64,000 nt of DNA from positions 1 through 64,000 of the forward strand of contig NZ_BMLK01000017.1 in assembly GCF_014645195.1 (NCBI RefSeq), in the 5' to 3' direction. Source of the stretch: Novosphingobium indicum (GTDB taxonomy: Bacteria > Pseudomonadota > Alphaproteobacteria > Sphingomonadales > Sphingomonadaceae). The translations under genes were made by a program, and so were the position numbers. The notes beneath the pieces are model-generated. The model was not told the origin of the DNA. It saw only the letters and a program-made list of their open reading frames with translations, and made no database searches. The first letter of the stretch is position 1. Every line of letters begins with the position of its first letter. Below are positions 1 through 13,327 of the stretch, piece by piece.

Positions 1-68
1 TAACCACATCGCAAACATCAGCCTCTTCTGGACCTGGACGTAACGAAAAACGTACAAAGTCGAGCTAA

Positions 69-319
69 GGCGGCGTGGACAAATTCCTCGCGGTCAAAAC
101 CGTCAGTTCAAGAAGGTGAGGCGCGGGCATATGTCGATATGGCAAGCCGAGCCGACGCAGAAATGGCGGCTTTTGGTCCGGCCCCGCAGAGGTTAGGCCC
201 ATTCTAGCCCTGACACCGTTGCTCCGGCTAGAAAGAGGCCCACTTTGTCTGCGCCTTCGCGCCTCGCCAGGGCCAGAATGGGCCTAACCGTGATCCGCGA
301 GGAATTTGTCCACGCCGCC
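69..319. repeat. nested inverted repeat left of the IS element
   Basis: Outer arms at 69-93 and 295-319 are perfect 25-base inverse complements (core GGCGGCGTGGACAAATTCC). Inner arms at 191-212 and 268-289 match in 21 of 22 positions (core GGTTAGGCCCATTCT). On the right the two arms are almost contiguous (5-base gap), while on the left they are about 97 bases apart, so the structure looks like an inverted duplication of a roughly 50-base unit with extra sequence in one copy. The right outer arm ends exactly at the insertion sequence. I see no convincing gene in bases 1-409. Confidence 0.8.
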
Positions 320-342
320 TAGCACTACTTTGGCAGAACTTT
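320..342. repeat. left terminal inverted repeat of the IS
   Basis: It begins TAGCACTACTTTGGCAGAAC and is a perfect inverse complement of 1733-1755 over 23 bases. Confidence 0.9.
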
Positions 343-409
343 GATTTTCGGGATTCCCATGTCGCTGAATGCATGATTCATGGGGAGCCAGCTTTGATGG
401 AGGCTGGCG

Positions 410-1750
410 ATGGAAGAGGCGTGGCAGGCGGATCTTGAACGGTGGCTTGCGCCATATCTGGAAGCCTTGGGGAACAAGACTCGACGTAGAATGTGCCCGG
501 CCTATATCGCCGGTCTGATCGGGCCCGGTGATCGCAAGAGCATTCAGCCCACGGCAGCCCGCTCGGATGCGATCCCTTATGACCGGCTTCATCATTTCAT
601 CGGGGCGGGGCTGTGGGACAGCGCGCCTCTGGAAGCGACCTTGTGGAACCAGGCGGATGAATTGGTTGAAGGTGAGGGAGCCTGGTTGATCATCGACGAC
701 ACCGCCCTGCCCAAGAAGGGCAAGGCTTCGGCTGGCGTCGCGCCCCAATACGCCACGGCGCTGGGCAAGAATGCCAACTGCCAGACGATGGTATCGGTGA
801 CACTGGCCTCGGGCGAAGTTCCCCTCATGTTAAGCTTGCGGCTGTTCCTGCCGGAAAGCTGGACGAGCGATGCTGCCCGCATGGACAAGGCTGGCGTGCC
901 TACGCCCTTGCAGTTATACCGCACCAAGCCAGAGATCGCGATTGAGGAGATCGATCGCATCATCGCTGCCGGGGTGCGCTTTGGCTGCGTGCTGGCCGAT
1001 GCGGGTTACGGGCTGTCGGCTCCGTTCCGGCAGGCACTGAGTGCGCGTAGCCTTTGCTGGGCGGTTGGCATCCCCCGGCATCAGAAGGTCTATCCGGCCG
1101 ATGTGCAACTGATCTTCCCAGTCGCAGGACGCGGTCGCCCACGGGTGCGACATGTGCCCGACGTCAAATCCATGGCCGCGCACGCAATGCTCGAAGGCGC
1201 GAAGTGGCGACAGGTCAGTTGGCGCAAAGGAACAAAGGGACGGCTGACGGCCCGCTTTGCCGCCATGCGCGTGCGCATTGCCGATGGTGCGCCTCAACGG
1301 ATCGGCTCTGCCGGGGCCCAGCACATGCCGGGCGAGGAAGCCTGGCTGGTTGGTGAGCATAGCTCGAATGGCGAGCGCAAATACTATCTCTCCAATCTGC
1401 CCAGCGACACCCCGATCAAGGCTCTCGCCGGTGCGATCAAGGCGAACTGGGTTTGCGAACAAGCGCATCAGCAACTCAAGGAGGAACTCGGCCTCGATCA
1501 CTTCGAAGGACGATCCTGGACCGGGCTTCACCGCCACGCCTTGATGTCGATGATGGCCTACGCCTTCCTGCAATCCCAAAGGCTCGCTCAGGCGAGGCGG
1601 AAAAAAAGAATCCTCGGTCCGCCTCCCCAACCTACCTTGCCTGCAGTGCGCCAGGCCATCCTTGACCGCCTGTCTCGCTCACCGCCGGGGCATTGCCCTC
1701 ACTGCGGATGTTGCCTCATCAGACGTCCCAGTAAAGTTCTGCCAAAGTAG
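410..1750 (+). CDS. IS701-like DDE transposase
   Basis: This 446-residue transposase should cut and paste the surrounding element through a DDE RNase H-like domain. Candidate catalytic acids are visible in three segments: the Asp pair in WLIIDDTALPKKG (about residue 86), the Asp in VLADAGYG (about 195) and the Glu in EQAHQQLKEELGL (about 350), followed by a basic C-terminus. The segment LPKKGKASAGVAPQY after the first Asp is typical of the IS701 / DDE_5 group. A GGAGG ribosome site 6 bases upstream supports the ATG. The frame is full length with no disruption, so the element may be active. Confidence 0.9.
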   Translation: MEEAWQADLERWLAPYLEALGNKTRRRMCPAYIAGLIGPGDRKSIQPTAARSDAIPYDRLHHFIGAGLWDSAPLEATLWNQADELVEGEGAWLIIDDTALPKKGKASAGVAPQYATALGKNANCQTMVSVTLASGEVPLMLSLRLFLPESWTSDAARMDKAGVPTPLQLYRTKPEIAIEEIDRIIAAGVRFGCVLADAGYGLSAPFRQALSARSLCWAVGIPRHQKVYPADVQLIFPVAGRGRPRVRHVPDVKSMAAHAMLEGAKWRQVSWRKGTKGRLTARFAAMRVRIADGAPQRIGSAGAQHMPGEEAWLVGEHSSNGERKYYLSNLPSDTPIKALAGAIKANWVCEQAHQQLKEELGLDHFEGRSWTGLHRHALMSMMAYAFLQSQRLAQARRKKRILGPPPQPTLPAVRQAILDRLSRSPPGHCPHCGCCLIRRPSKVLPK

Positions 1751-1755
1751 TGCTA
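1733..1755. repeat. right terminal inverted repeat of the IS
   Basis: It reads AAAGTTCTGCCAAAGTAGTG and onward, the inverse complement of 320-342. The last codons and the TAG stop (1748-1750) of the transposase lie in it. Confidence 0.9.
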
Positions 1756-2019
1756 TAAAAAAGAGCCAAATTCCAGAAAGTTTGGAAATTTTCCTCGCGT
1801 CCCGACACGATCATTCCTGATCGTTTCAGTGCGAGCGAGGGGGAGAGGGTGCGATTCCGGGTTGGGGTGATTTCAGTCCGGCTTGACAGCCCCGCGTCCC
1901 GGTCAGCCCTCGCATGATCCACCTTAGGAATGCCTGAGCGTACAGTCAGATCATCAAGGTGCGGGCACCTCCTTCCAAAGAGGATTGCCATCAAGCTCTA
2001 CGTGCGATAACCAAACGCG

Positions 2020-2394
2020 ATGCTCGTCCGCTTTGCCCTCCTATTGCTCGTTTGCTCGCTTGTCGTGCCTGCGACCGCGTGGAGCGCACATCTTGCGGGG
2101 CATGAGCAACTGTCGGCGGCCAACCAGATTCACACCCATTACGGTCCAGGCGCGCTGGAGAAGTCACAAGCTCCAGCTTTTGCCGACGATCACGATGGCA
2201 ACGATGAAGGGACAGACAAGGGGCTGACCCACGATCATGCTCCGTCGTTGGCCATGGGAACCGCTGTCATGCTGCCCCACGCTCCGGCTTTGGCAGCCTG
2301 GATTGAAGGTTCCGACCTTCTGTTCGACCGCAGCATTGCGCAAGTCGCACATTCACGCCCGGAATCCCTCTTGAGACCTCCGCGCGCGCTCTGA
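2020..2394 (+). CDS. CzcI-like small exported His-rich protein
   Basis: A 124-residue protein with a signal peptide (hydrophobic residues 4-20, cleavage near ATAWSA). Its mature part contains several His residues (HLAGHEQ, HTHYGP, DDHDGND, THDH) and the C-terminus reads SRPESLLRPPRAL. Its size, position immediately before czcC, His content and Pro/Arg-rich C-terminus resemble CzcI-type periplasmic accessory proteins of heavy-metal RND operons; this is inference, not a strong sequence match. It is likely co-transcribed with czcC 68 bases downstream. The 264 bases between the IS and this gene should hold the operon promoter, but I could not fix -35/-10 boxes with confidence. Confidence 0.6.
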   Translation: MLVRFALLLLVCSLVVPATAWSAHLAGHEQLSAANQIHTHYGPGALEKSQAPAFADDHDGNDEGTDKGLTHDHAPSLAMGTAVMLPHAPALAAWIEGSDLLFDRSIAQVAHSRPESLLRPPRAL

Positions 2395-2462
2395 CGTTTG
2401 TATCGGGCAGCTGCCCGGTTTTCGTCGTTCGCGAAGCAGATAGAGTTCTCTGGAGTATCACA

Positions 2463-3686
2463 ATGAACGCGATGATGCGTGCTGCCATGCTGGCAGTCAC
2501 GGTCGCGTCGGCAGGAACGGCCCATGCCGCGCCGCTGACGCTGGAAGAGGCGATCCGCCAGTCGGTTGCGCACTCGCCGCAGGGGCAGGTCTCAGCGGCC
2601 CGTGTGGAGGTCTTGCAGGCCGCTCGCGCCGCCGCCGACACCAAGCCGGACCCGACGATCGACGGAACAGTCGAGAATATCGGCACCAACGGTTTCAACC
2701 AGGTGCAGGTCGATGCGACCTACAACCAGCGTGTCGAACGCGGCAACAAGCGGCAGGCGCGCATCGAGCTGGCCGAGGGCGACATTGGTGTCGCCCAGGC
2801 CGAGGCGCTGATCCAGCGGCTCGACCTCGCACAGCAGGTGCAGGAACTCTACGTCGAGGTGCAGTCTGCCGCGCTCGATCTCGAACTGGCGAAAAGCCGG
2901 GTGGAGATTGCCCGCAAGCTGCAGGTCGAGGTCAAGCGACGGGTCGACGATGCACGCGATCCCCTGTTCGCAGGGACGCGCGCACGAACGCAGCTTGCCG
3001 AAGCCATGGTGGACCTGGAACTGGCCGAGCATGCCCTGGATGCCGCCAAGGCCCGCCTCGCGCTGCTGACGGGCAGCGATGCCGCGGCGATCTCCGTGAT
3101 CACCGCAGGCTTTCTCGAACCGCAGCCACCAGAGGTCGCGCTCGACGAGTTCGCCTCGATCGACCTGGCGCTGTACGAGGCGCGCAGCCTCAGGGCCGAT
3201 GCCAACATTCGCCTGCAGGATGCCAACGCGCGCACCGATCCCACTGTCTTTGGTGGACCGCGTGTCTTCGGCACGGGCGATGTCGCGCTGGTCGCTGGCG
3301 TCTCGCTGCCGCTGGCCAACCGTGCCCTCAACCGGGCCAACCGGGATCGTGCCGCAGCGGAAAAGCGGCAGGTCGAAGCCGAGCTTGCGGTCGAACGCTT
3401 CCAGCGCCGCCGTGAGATCGGGCTTGCCGCCGAGCGCGTGGAGGAAGCCCGGCACGAGGCCGATGCCATCCGCACAAAGGTCATTCCCGGCGCCGAGCAG
3501 ACGCTGCGGGAAGTGCGCGCGGGCTACAACCGCGGCGGCTTCACCTTTCTCGACGTATCGACCGCACAGAGCGCGCTGCACGACGCGCGTGTGCGCATGG
3601 TCGATGCTCTTTCCGAATACCACCGGGCCAAGGCCGATCTCGATCGCCTCACGGGCCGATTTGCAGACCTTGTTGGGGGCAACTGA
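2463..3686 (+). CDS. czcC: CzcC-family outer-membrane efflux protein (TolC fold)
   Basis: A 407-residue outer-membrane channel component of a heavy-metal RND efflux complex. It has a signal peptide (residues 1-22, ending HAA) and then two repeats of long Ala/Glu/Arg-rich amphipathic helices typical of the OEP/TolC family, including LTLEEAIRQSVAHSPQ near the N-terminus and the GYNRGGFTFLDVSTAQ segment near residue 355. It precedes the adaptor gene by 2 bases. Its role is to carry metal ions delivered by CzcB and CzcA across the outer membrane. The metal cannot be read from this subunit. Confidence 0.88.
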   Translation: MNAMMRAAMLAVTVASAGTAHAAPLTLEEAIRQSVAHSPQGQVSAARVEVLQAARAAADTKPDPTIDGTVENIGTNGFNQVQVDATYNQRVERGNKRQARIELAEGDIGVAQAEALIQRLDLAQQVQELYVEVQSAALDLELAKSRVEIARKLQVEVKRRVDDARDPLFAGTRARTQLAEAMVDLELAEHALDAAKARLALLTGSDAAAISVITAGFLEPQPPEVALDEFASIDLALYEARSLRADANIRLQDANARTDPTVFGGPRVFGTGDVALVAGVSLPLANRALNRANRDRAAAEKRQVEAELAVERFQRRREIGLAAERVEEARHEADAIRTKVIPGAEQTLREVRAGYNRGGFTFLDVSTAQSALHDARVRMVDALSEYHRAKADLDRLTGRFADLVGGN

Positions 3687-3688
3687 CA

Positions 3689-8825
<5,137 letters not shown>

Positions 8826-8828
8826 CCG

Positions 8829-9431
8829 ATGCAAGAGACCCCGCACTCCCCGACCCCTGGGGAACTACCCACCGTCCGCCAGCTCAACCGCGCGACGCTG
8901 ATCGCTGCCGCCGTCGCAGGCGTGCTGTTGGTTACTAGCGTGATGCCTGCCGAATATGGCGTAGACCCGCTTGGTACCGGACGCCTGATGGGCCTGACCG
9001 CCATGGGCGAGGCCAAGAGTCACAGGGCCGAGGCAATGGCGGACACTGCGCAAACCCTTGTCCTCGACGATGCGGCCAGTGCGCCCGTGGAACTGGGAGC
9101 TGACGCGGAAACCGTCGAACTCATGCTCGCACCTGGTGAAGGGCGCGAGGTCAAGGCCATGACCAAGGCAGGCGGCGAGTTCGCCTACGAATGGTCCACC
9201 AAGGACGGTGTGCCGATCTACTGGGAGTTCCACGGCGAGGAAGTGGGCGCGGTGGGCAACGATTACACGAGCTACGAGATCGCCACGACCACCGGCGAGA
9301 AGGGCACGTTCCGCGCTCCGTTCGAGGGTACGCACGGCTGGTACTGGCGTAACGACGGTACGGCCGCCGTCACCATCGTTGCGCGCGCGCAGGGCGATTT
9401 CGCGAAGTTCGCGCTCGTTCCAAAAAAGTGA
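8829..9431 (+). CDS. membrane-anchored periplasmic protein of metal operon
   Basis: A 200-residue protein with a cytoplasmic N-terminus, one membrane segment (about residues 24-42, TLIAAAVAGVLLVTSVMPA) and a periplasmic domain. The C-terminal part (residues 95-195) is beta-rich with many aromatics (GGEFAYEWSTKDG, VPIYWEFHGEE, THGWYWRNDG), suggestive of a jelly-roll or PPC-like fold. I recall such proteins annotated only as transmembrane anchor protein next to HupE genes in sphingomonads; no activity is known to me. Start 3 bases after the hupE-like stop, so same operon. Confidence 0.65.
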   Translation: MQETPHSPTPGELPTVRQLNRATLIAAAVAGVLLVTSVMPAEYGVDPLGTGRLMGLTAMGEAKSHRAEAMADTAQTLVLDDAASAPVELGADAETVELMLAPGEGREVKAMTKAGGEFAYEWSTKDGVPIYWEFHGEEVGAVGNDYTSYEIATTTGEKGTFRAPFEGTHGWYWRNDGTAAVTIVARAQGDFAKFALVPKK

Positions 9432-9496
9432 AGTCCATGCCCGGTTCAGTCGGGTTTGAGGACATAGATTTCAATCGCAGGTTATGGAGTTCGAAT

Positions 9497-9841
9497 ATGC
9501 ATAAGTTCCTGTTCGCCGGCGTCGCGGCCGTGTCTGCAATGGCCCTTGGAGCGCCGGCTTGCGCGCACCCCGAAGGTCACGAAAATCATGCACGCTCCGA
9601 GCGAAAGCCCGTGCGTGTGTCGGCCAAGGAGGCCGTGGTGAAGCTGGTCACCCAGTCGAAGCTGCCAGCCAGTTGGGCGAAGGTCGAGGCTGGCGACGCA
9701 GCTCTCAAGCCGGTGGGCGGCGAAAGCCGGTGGGTGGTAACATTCGAGAACGCCGCGATCCGCGAGGCCTCGCAGCGCAAGCTCTATGTCGTTCTCACGG
9801 CCAGCGGCGAGTTCGTCTCGGCGGGCTACAAGGCGGTCTGA
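9497..9841 (+). CDS. small exported protein, DUF6488-like
   Basis: A 114-residue protein with a clear signal peptide (residues 1-22, cleavage after APACA) and a His-containing mature start (HPEGHENHAR). The rest resembles the DUF6488 family recalled from metal operons: SAKEAVVKLVTQSKLPASW, then a short beta domain ending GEFVSAGYKAV, similar to a PepSY-like half domain. The ATG at 9497 has a GGAG site 8 bases upstream, while an upstream in-frame ATG at 9428 would bury the signal peptide. It is the seventh gene in the metal operon. A periplasmic metal-sensing or chaperone role is a guess. Confidence 0.6.
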   Translation: MHKFLFAGVAAVSAMALGAPACAHPEGHENHARSERKPVRVSAKEAVVKLVTQSKLPASWAKVEAGDAALKPVGGESRWVVTFENAAIREASQRKLYVVLTASGEFVSAGYKAV

Positions 9842-9926
9842 CCCCGCTTCGCAGTTGACCCGGAATCCGGGATCGACCTTGTACCCGTGACCATGTTCCG
9901 CTGCTCGCAACGGAGTCGATTCCGCC

Positions 9927-11243
9927 ATGTTTTCGGTTCTCGCCCATCGCACCTACCGGCACCTGTTCATGGCACAGATCATTGCCCTCGTCGGCACTGG
10001 CCTGGCAACAGTCGCGCTCGGCCTTCTCGCGTACGAGATAGCCGGAGCCGACGCCGGGGCAGTGCTCGGCACGGCGCTCGCGATCAAGATGGTGGCCTAC
10101 GTCGCCATTGCGCCGATTGTCGGTGCCCATGCCGACCGCCTGCCGCGCAAGATGTTGCTGGTGGCAATGGACGTCGTGCGTGCGGGAGTCGCCCTAGTGT
10201 TGCCCTTCGTCGATGCGGTATGGCAGGTCTATGTGCTGATCTTCCTGCTCCAGTCGGCCTCGGCAGCCTTCACGCCGACCTTTCAGGCAACCATCCCCGA
10301 GATCCTTCCTAACGAGGAAGAATACACGAGCGCGCTGTCACTTTCGCGGCTGGCCTACGACCTTGAAAGCCTGATCAGCCCGATGCTGGCAGCAGCACTG
10401 CTCACGGTGATCAGCTTTCACTGGCTCTTTGCGGGCACGTCCGTTGGGTTCATAGCGTCGGCATTGCTGGTAGTTACCTCGGCGCTGCCGCATCGCGCGG
10501 AGGCGTTGAAGCGGGCAGAAAGTGCCTGGCACAAGACCACGCGCGGTGCGCGCATCTACGTCAGAACGCCACGCCTCGTCGGCCTGCTTGCTGTCACGCT
10601 GGCTGCGGCGGCGGGCAGTGCGATGGTGATCGTCAACACGGTGGTGATCGTGAAGGGCATGGGCCGTTCTCGGGAGGACGTTGCCCTCGCGCTCGCGGCC
10701 TATGGCGGCGGATCGATGCTCGCGGCGCTTTCATTGCCGCGCATCCTCAAGCGTGCCAGCGACCGTGCGGTGATGCTTGCCGGGGCAACGATACTCGCCA
10801 TCGTGCTGGCGGTCTGCGGATTGATGGTGCTCAACTGGCCGGTGCTGCTGGCTGGTTGGCTGGTGATGGGGGCTGGCTATGCCCTATGCGTGACCCCAGG
10901 CGGGCGCCTCTTGCGCCGTTCCTCCAGCGATGCCGACAGGCCCGCCCTGTTCGCGGCGCAATTCGCGCTCAGCCACGTGTGCTGGCTCATCGCCTATCCC
11001 GTTGCAGGGCAGGTTGGGGCAGCGAAGGGAATGGCGCTCACCTTCGTCGCATTAGCTGCGCTTGCTGTGCTCGGCGTGTTGCTGGCACTCTGGCGCTGGC
11101 CTTCGCGAGACCCCGCAAGTGTGCCGCACGAGCACCCCGAACTGCCCGCAGGCCATCCCCATTTCGCCGATGACGGCGATCACGGGCACAGCCACGCTTT
11201 CGTTATCGACGAACTCCACGGCCACTGGCCTGGGCGGGCCTAG
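9927..11243 (+). CDS. MFS transporter with His-rich C-terminal tail
   Basis: A 438-residue major facilitator with about 12 membrane segments and the loop-2/3 motif GAHADRLPRK (about residue 67). The cytosolic C-terminus, after the last helix, is rich in His and Asp (HEHPELPAGHPHF, then DDGDHGHSHAF, residues 397-430), a likely metal-binding tail. It belongs to the group resembling enterobactin and macrolide exporters (MFS_3), but the context at the end of the czc operon points to metal or metallophore export. Its stop codon directly abuts the stop of the convergent SOD gene with no intervening base. Confidence 0.8.
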   Translation: MFSVLAHRTYRHLFMAQIIALVGTGLATVALGLLAYEIAGADAGAVLGTALAIKMVAYVAIAPIVGAHADRLPRKMLLVAMDVVRAGVALVLPFVDAVWQVYVLIFLLQSASAAFTPTFQATIPEILPNEEEYTSALSLSRLAYDLESLISPMLAAALLTVISFHWLFAGTSVGFIASALLVVTSALPHRAEALKRAESAWHKTTRGARIYVRTPRLVGLLAVTLAAAAGSAMVIVNTVVIVKGMGRSREDVALALAAYGGGSMLAALSLPRILKRASDRAVMLAGATILAIVLAVCGLMVLNWPVLLAGWLVMGAGYALCVTPGGRLLRRSSSDADRPALFAAQFALSHVCWLIAYPVAGQVGAAKGMALTFVALAALAVLGVLLALWRWPSRDPASVPHEHPELPAGHPHFADDGDHGHSHAFVIDELHGHWPGRA

Positions 11244-11963
11244 TCAGGCCGTGGCTGCGCGATAGCGCTCGTCCACCACCTCCCAGTCGAGATTAGCCAT
11301 GAAGGCATCGATATAGCGCGCTGCCGCAGTGCCGTAGTCCATGTGATAGCTGTGCTCGTACATGTCGAGCGCGATCAGCGGGGCGCCGCTGACGGCCCCG
11401 TGCATGTGGTCCCATGCCCAGTAGTTGTGGAGCGATCGGGTGTGCGCGTTCCAGGTCAGCACGCACCAGCCCGAGCCACCCGCCAGCGACATGGCTGTGC
11501 GACGAAATTCCGCCAGCCAGGCATCAAAGCTGCCGAATGCCGAGGCGAGCGCATCGCGGACCGATCCGCCCGCCTCGCCATTGCCGCCGAGTCCATCGAA
11601 GTAGAGTTCATGCAGCACCACCGATCCGGTGCGGTGCAGTTCCTCGCGCTTGAGCCCGGCATAGGCGACAGGCGGAAAATCGGGATCGGCCATCGCGGCG
11701 GCAAGACGCGCCTCGATTGTATTCAACCCGCGTACCGAGCCCCTGTAGTTGTTCTCCCAGTGCGAGGTGATGAGCCTTTCGGAAAGACCGGTGAGCTTGG
11801 CCGGATCGAAGCGCAGCGGCCTGGGCGCAAGCGTACCTAAAAATGCTTTAATCCGCGCAGGGTCCCGCGCTGCCGCCGGCGAGGACGCACTGCCGGTCAG
11901 AGCCGCCCCTGCCACACCGATGGCCGCCGTGCCGATCGCCTCACGCCTTGTGATCTTGCTCAT
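11244..11963 (-). CDS. twin-arginine-exported Fe/Mn superoxide dismutase
   Basis: A 239-residue enzyme converting superoxide to peroxide and oxygen. Metal ligands are visible: His in TSHWENNYRG, His in VVLHELYFDG, and Asp and His in LDMYEHSYHMDYG. The N-terminus MSKITRREAIGTAAIGVAG is a twin-arginine signal followed by a hydrophobic stretch and AAA, so the folded enzyme should be exported to the periplasm, unusual for this family. The start at 11963 puts the RR motif at residue 6; an ATG 42 bases upstream would overlap chrA. It lies 10 bases downstream of chrA in an apparent two-gene operon. Confidence 0.85.
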   Translation of the reverse strand: MSKITRREAIGTAAIGVAGAALTGSASSPAAARDPARIKAFLGTLAPRPLRFDPAKLTGLSERLITSHWENNYRGSVRGLNTIEARLAAAMADPDFPPVAYAGLKREELHRTGSVVLHELYFDGLGGNGEAGGSVRDALASAFGSFDAWLAEFRRTAMSLAGGSGWCVLTWNAHTRSLHNYWAWDHMHGAVSGAPLIALDMYEHSYHMDYGTAAARYIDAFMANLDWEVVDERYRAATA

Positions 11964-11973
11964 GCTCACGTCC

Positions 11974-13290
11974 TCAGATCGCCATGCCCAGCACCAGGCC
12001 GCCAAGAGCCGCCACGGCCAGAACGCGCATTATCGACCACTTTGCGCCAAACACCAGCAGGCAGGCTAGCACAGCCAGCAGCGCTGCGCGCCAGTCGAAA
12101 CTTGCCCAGTCCGGCGTGTAGAGCCGCAACGGTCCCACGCGCGATTCGCCGACCGTCGAGAACAGGACGTGGAGCAGGAACCACGCGGTAAGGTTGGCGA
12201 TCACGCCCACCACTGCCGCCGTCACGGCTGCGAGGCCACCTTTGAGCCGCACGGTATTGCCCAACCGGTCGATCCACGGTGCCACCGCGAAAATCCAAAG
12301 GAAACAGGGAGCGAACGTGACCCACGTCGTCAGGCCAGCCCCCAGCAGGCCCGCGATAATCGGTGTGAACGGCTCCGGCGCGCGGTACGCTGCCAGAAAG
12401 CCGACGAACTGCGTCACCATGATGAGCGGCCCCGGCGTCGTTTCGGCAAGCCCGAGCCCATCGGCCATCTCGCCCGGTTGCAACCAGCCGAAGCCCTGCA
12501 CGGCTTCCTGCGCCATATAGGCCAGGACCGCATAGGCCCCGCCGAAAGTCACTACCGCGAGTTGCGAGAAGAAGGCGCCGATGTCCCACAGTACGTGGTC
12601 GATGCCAAGGGTGGCGGCGACCAGCGCCATCGGGGTGCCCCAGATCACGCCCCAGATTGCGACCGACTGGATAGTGCTGCTCCAAGGGCGCGGTCCGACG
12701 GGTGCCGATGCGGCGCCAGGTTTCAACGCCAGCCAGTCGGGCCTTGTTGACGCGACGGGCATGCCCGCAGCGCCTGCTCCGAGCACGATCAACGGGAACG
12801 GCAGGTCGAGCACGAAGAGCGCCACGAATGCCGCCGCCGCCAAGCCTTGCTTGAAGCGCGTGTCGAGCGCGCGTCCCGCTATCCTGAGCAGTGCCTGGAC
12901 CACGATCGCCAGCACCGCAGCCTTGACCCCGAGGAAGATTGCGCTGAACCACGCGAGGTTGGCTGCCATGGCATAGAGTATCGAGAGCGCGAGTATCACC
13001 AGCGAGCCGGGGATCACGAACAGCAGGCCCGCTACCAGGCCACCGCGCCAGCCATGCAAGCGCCAGCCGATCCATGTGGCCAGCTGCTGCGCCTCGGGCC
13101 CCGGCAAAAGGTGGCAGACATTCAGCGCGTGGAGATAGTCATCCTCGCTGATCCACCCGCGCTCATCGACGAGTTCACGGTGCATGAGCGCGATCTGTCC
13201 GGCAGGCCCGCCGAAGCTAAGCAGGCCAATGCGAAGGAACGCTCGCCATAGCTCAGGGAAGCTCGAGGCGGAAGCAGTTGCACGATCCAT
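11974..13290 (-). CDS. chrA: ChrA chromate efflux transporter (long, two-domain)
   Basis: A 438-residue inner-membrane protein of the CHR superfamily with two homologous halves. The N-terminal half carries FLRIGLLSFGGPAGQIALMHRELV and HLLPGPEAQQLATWIGW, and the second half repeats it as AVVTFGGAYAVLAYMAQE and LAETTPGPLIMVTQFVGFL. It expels chromate by exchange or proton-linked transport. It forms a pair with the downstream SOD gene, which makes sense because chromate reduction yields superoxide. No chrB regulator is present. A perfect inverted repeat at 13312-13327 upstream may be an operator. Confidence 0.92.
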   Translation of the reverse strand: MDRATASASSFPELWRAFLRIGLLSFGGPAGQIALMHRELVDERGWISEDDYLHALNVCHLLPGPEAQQLATWIGWRLHGWRGGLVAGLLFVIPGSLVILALSILYAMAANLAWFSAIFLGVKAAVLAIVVQALLRIAGRALDTRFKQGLAAAAFVALFVLDLPFPLIVLGAGAAGMPVASTRPDWLALKPGAASAPVGPRPWSSTIQSVAIWGVIWGTPMALVAATLGIDHVLWDIGAFFSQLAVVTFGGAYAVLAYMAQEAVQGFGWLQPGEMADGLGLAETTPGPLIMVTQFVGFLAAYRAPEPFTPIIAGLLGAGLTTWVTFAPCFLWIFAVAPWIDRLGNTVRLKGGLAAVTAAVVGVIANLTAWFLLHVLFSTVGESRVGPLRLYTPDWASFDWRAALLAVLACLLVFGAKWSIMRVLAVAALGGLVLGMAI

Positions 13291-13311
13291 TCATTACCTC
13301 GCAAGAATGCG

Positions 13312-13327
13312 TCCACCGAACGGTGGA
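13312..13327. promoter_or_regulatory. inverted repeat upstream of chrA (candidate operator)
   Basis: TCCACCGAACGGTGGA is a perfect inverted repeat with 7-base arms and a 2-base centre, starting 22 bases upstream of the chrA ATG. The position suits a repressor site, but no regulator gene is adjacent and no matched second copy was found. Confidence 0.35.

Larger units (their letters stand above)
320..1755 (+). mobile_element. IS701-family-like insertion sequence, intact
   Basis: The element consists of one transposase gene between perfect 23-base terminal inverted repeats (320-342 and 1733-1755). The transposase stop codon lies inside the right terminal repeat. If the ends are trimmed to CACTAC/GTAGTG, the flanking tetranucleotides are CTAG on the left and CTAT on the right. 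That is close to, but not exactly, the 4-base YTAR duplication expected for the IS701 family. Family assignment rests on the transposase; no copy number can be judged from one window. Confidence 0.88.

Noticed and set aside
191-289. Possible integron attC site formed by GTTAGGC and GCCTAAC
   Set aside because: The two core-like heptamers are in the wrong order and orientation for an attC (GTTRRRY is first, RYYYAAC last), the arms are too perfect and too long, and no cassette array or integrase is present.
284-748. Minus-strand open frame of about 150 residues over the IS left end
   Set aside because: It overlaps the transposase and its terminal repeat, has no recognisable domain and is a frame shadow.
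1883-1918. TTGACA / CATGAT promoter for the metal operon
   Set aside because: The spacing of 24 bases is too long for a sigma-70 or a MerR-type promoter.
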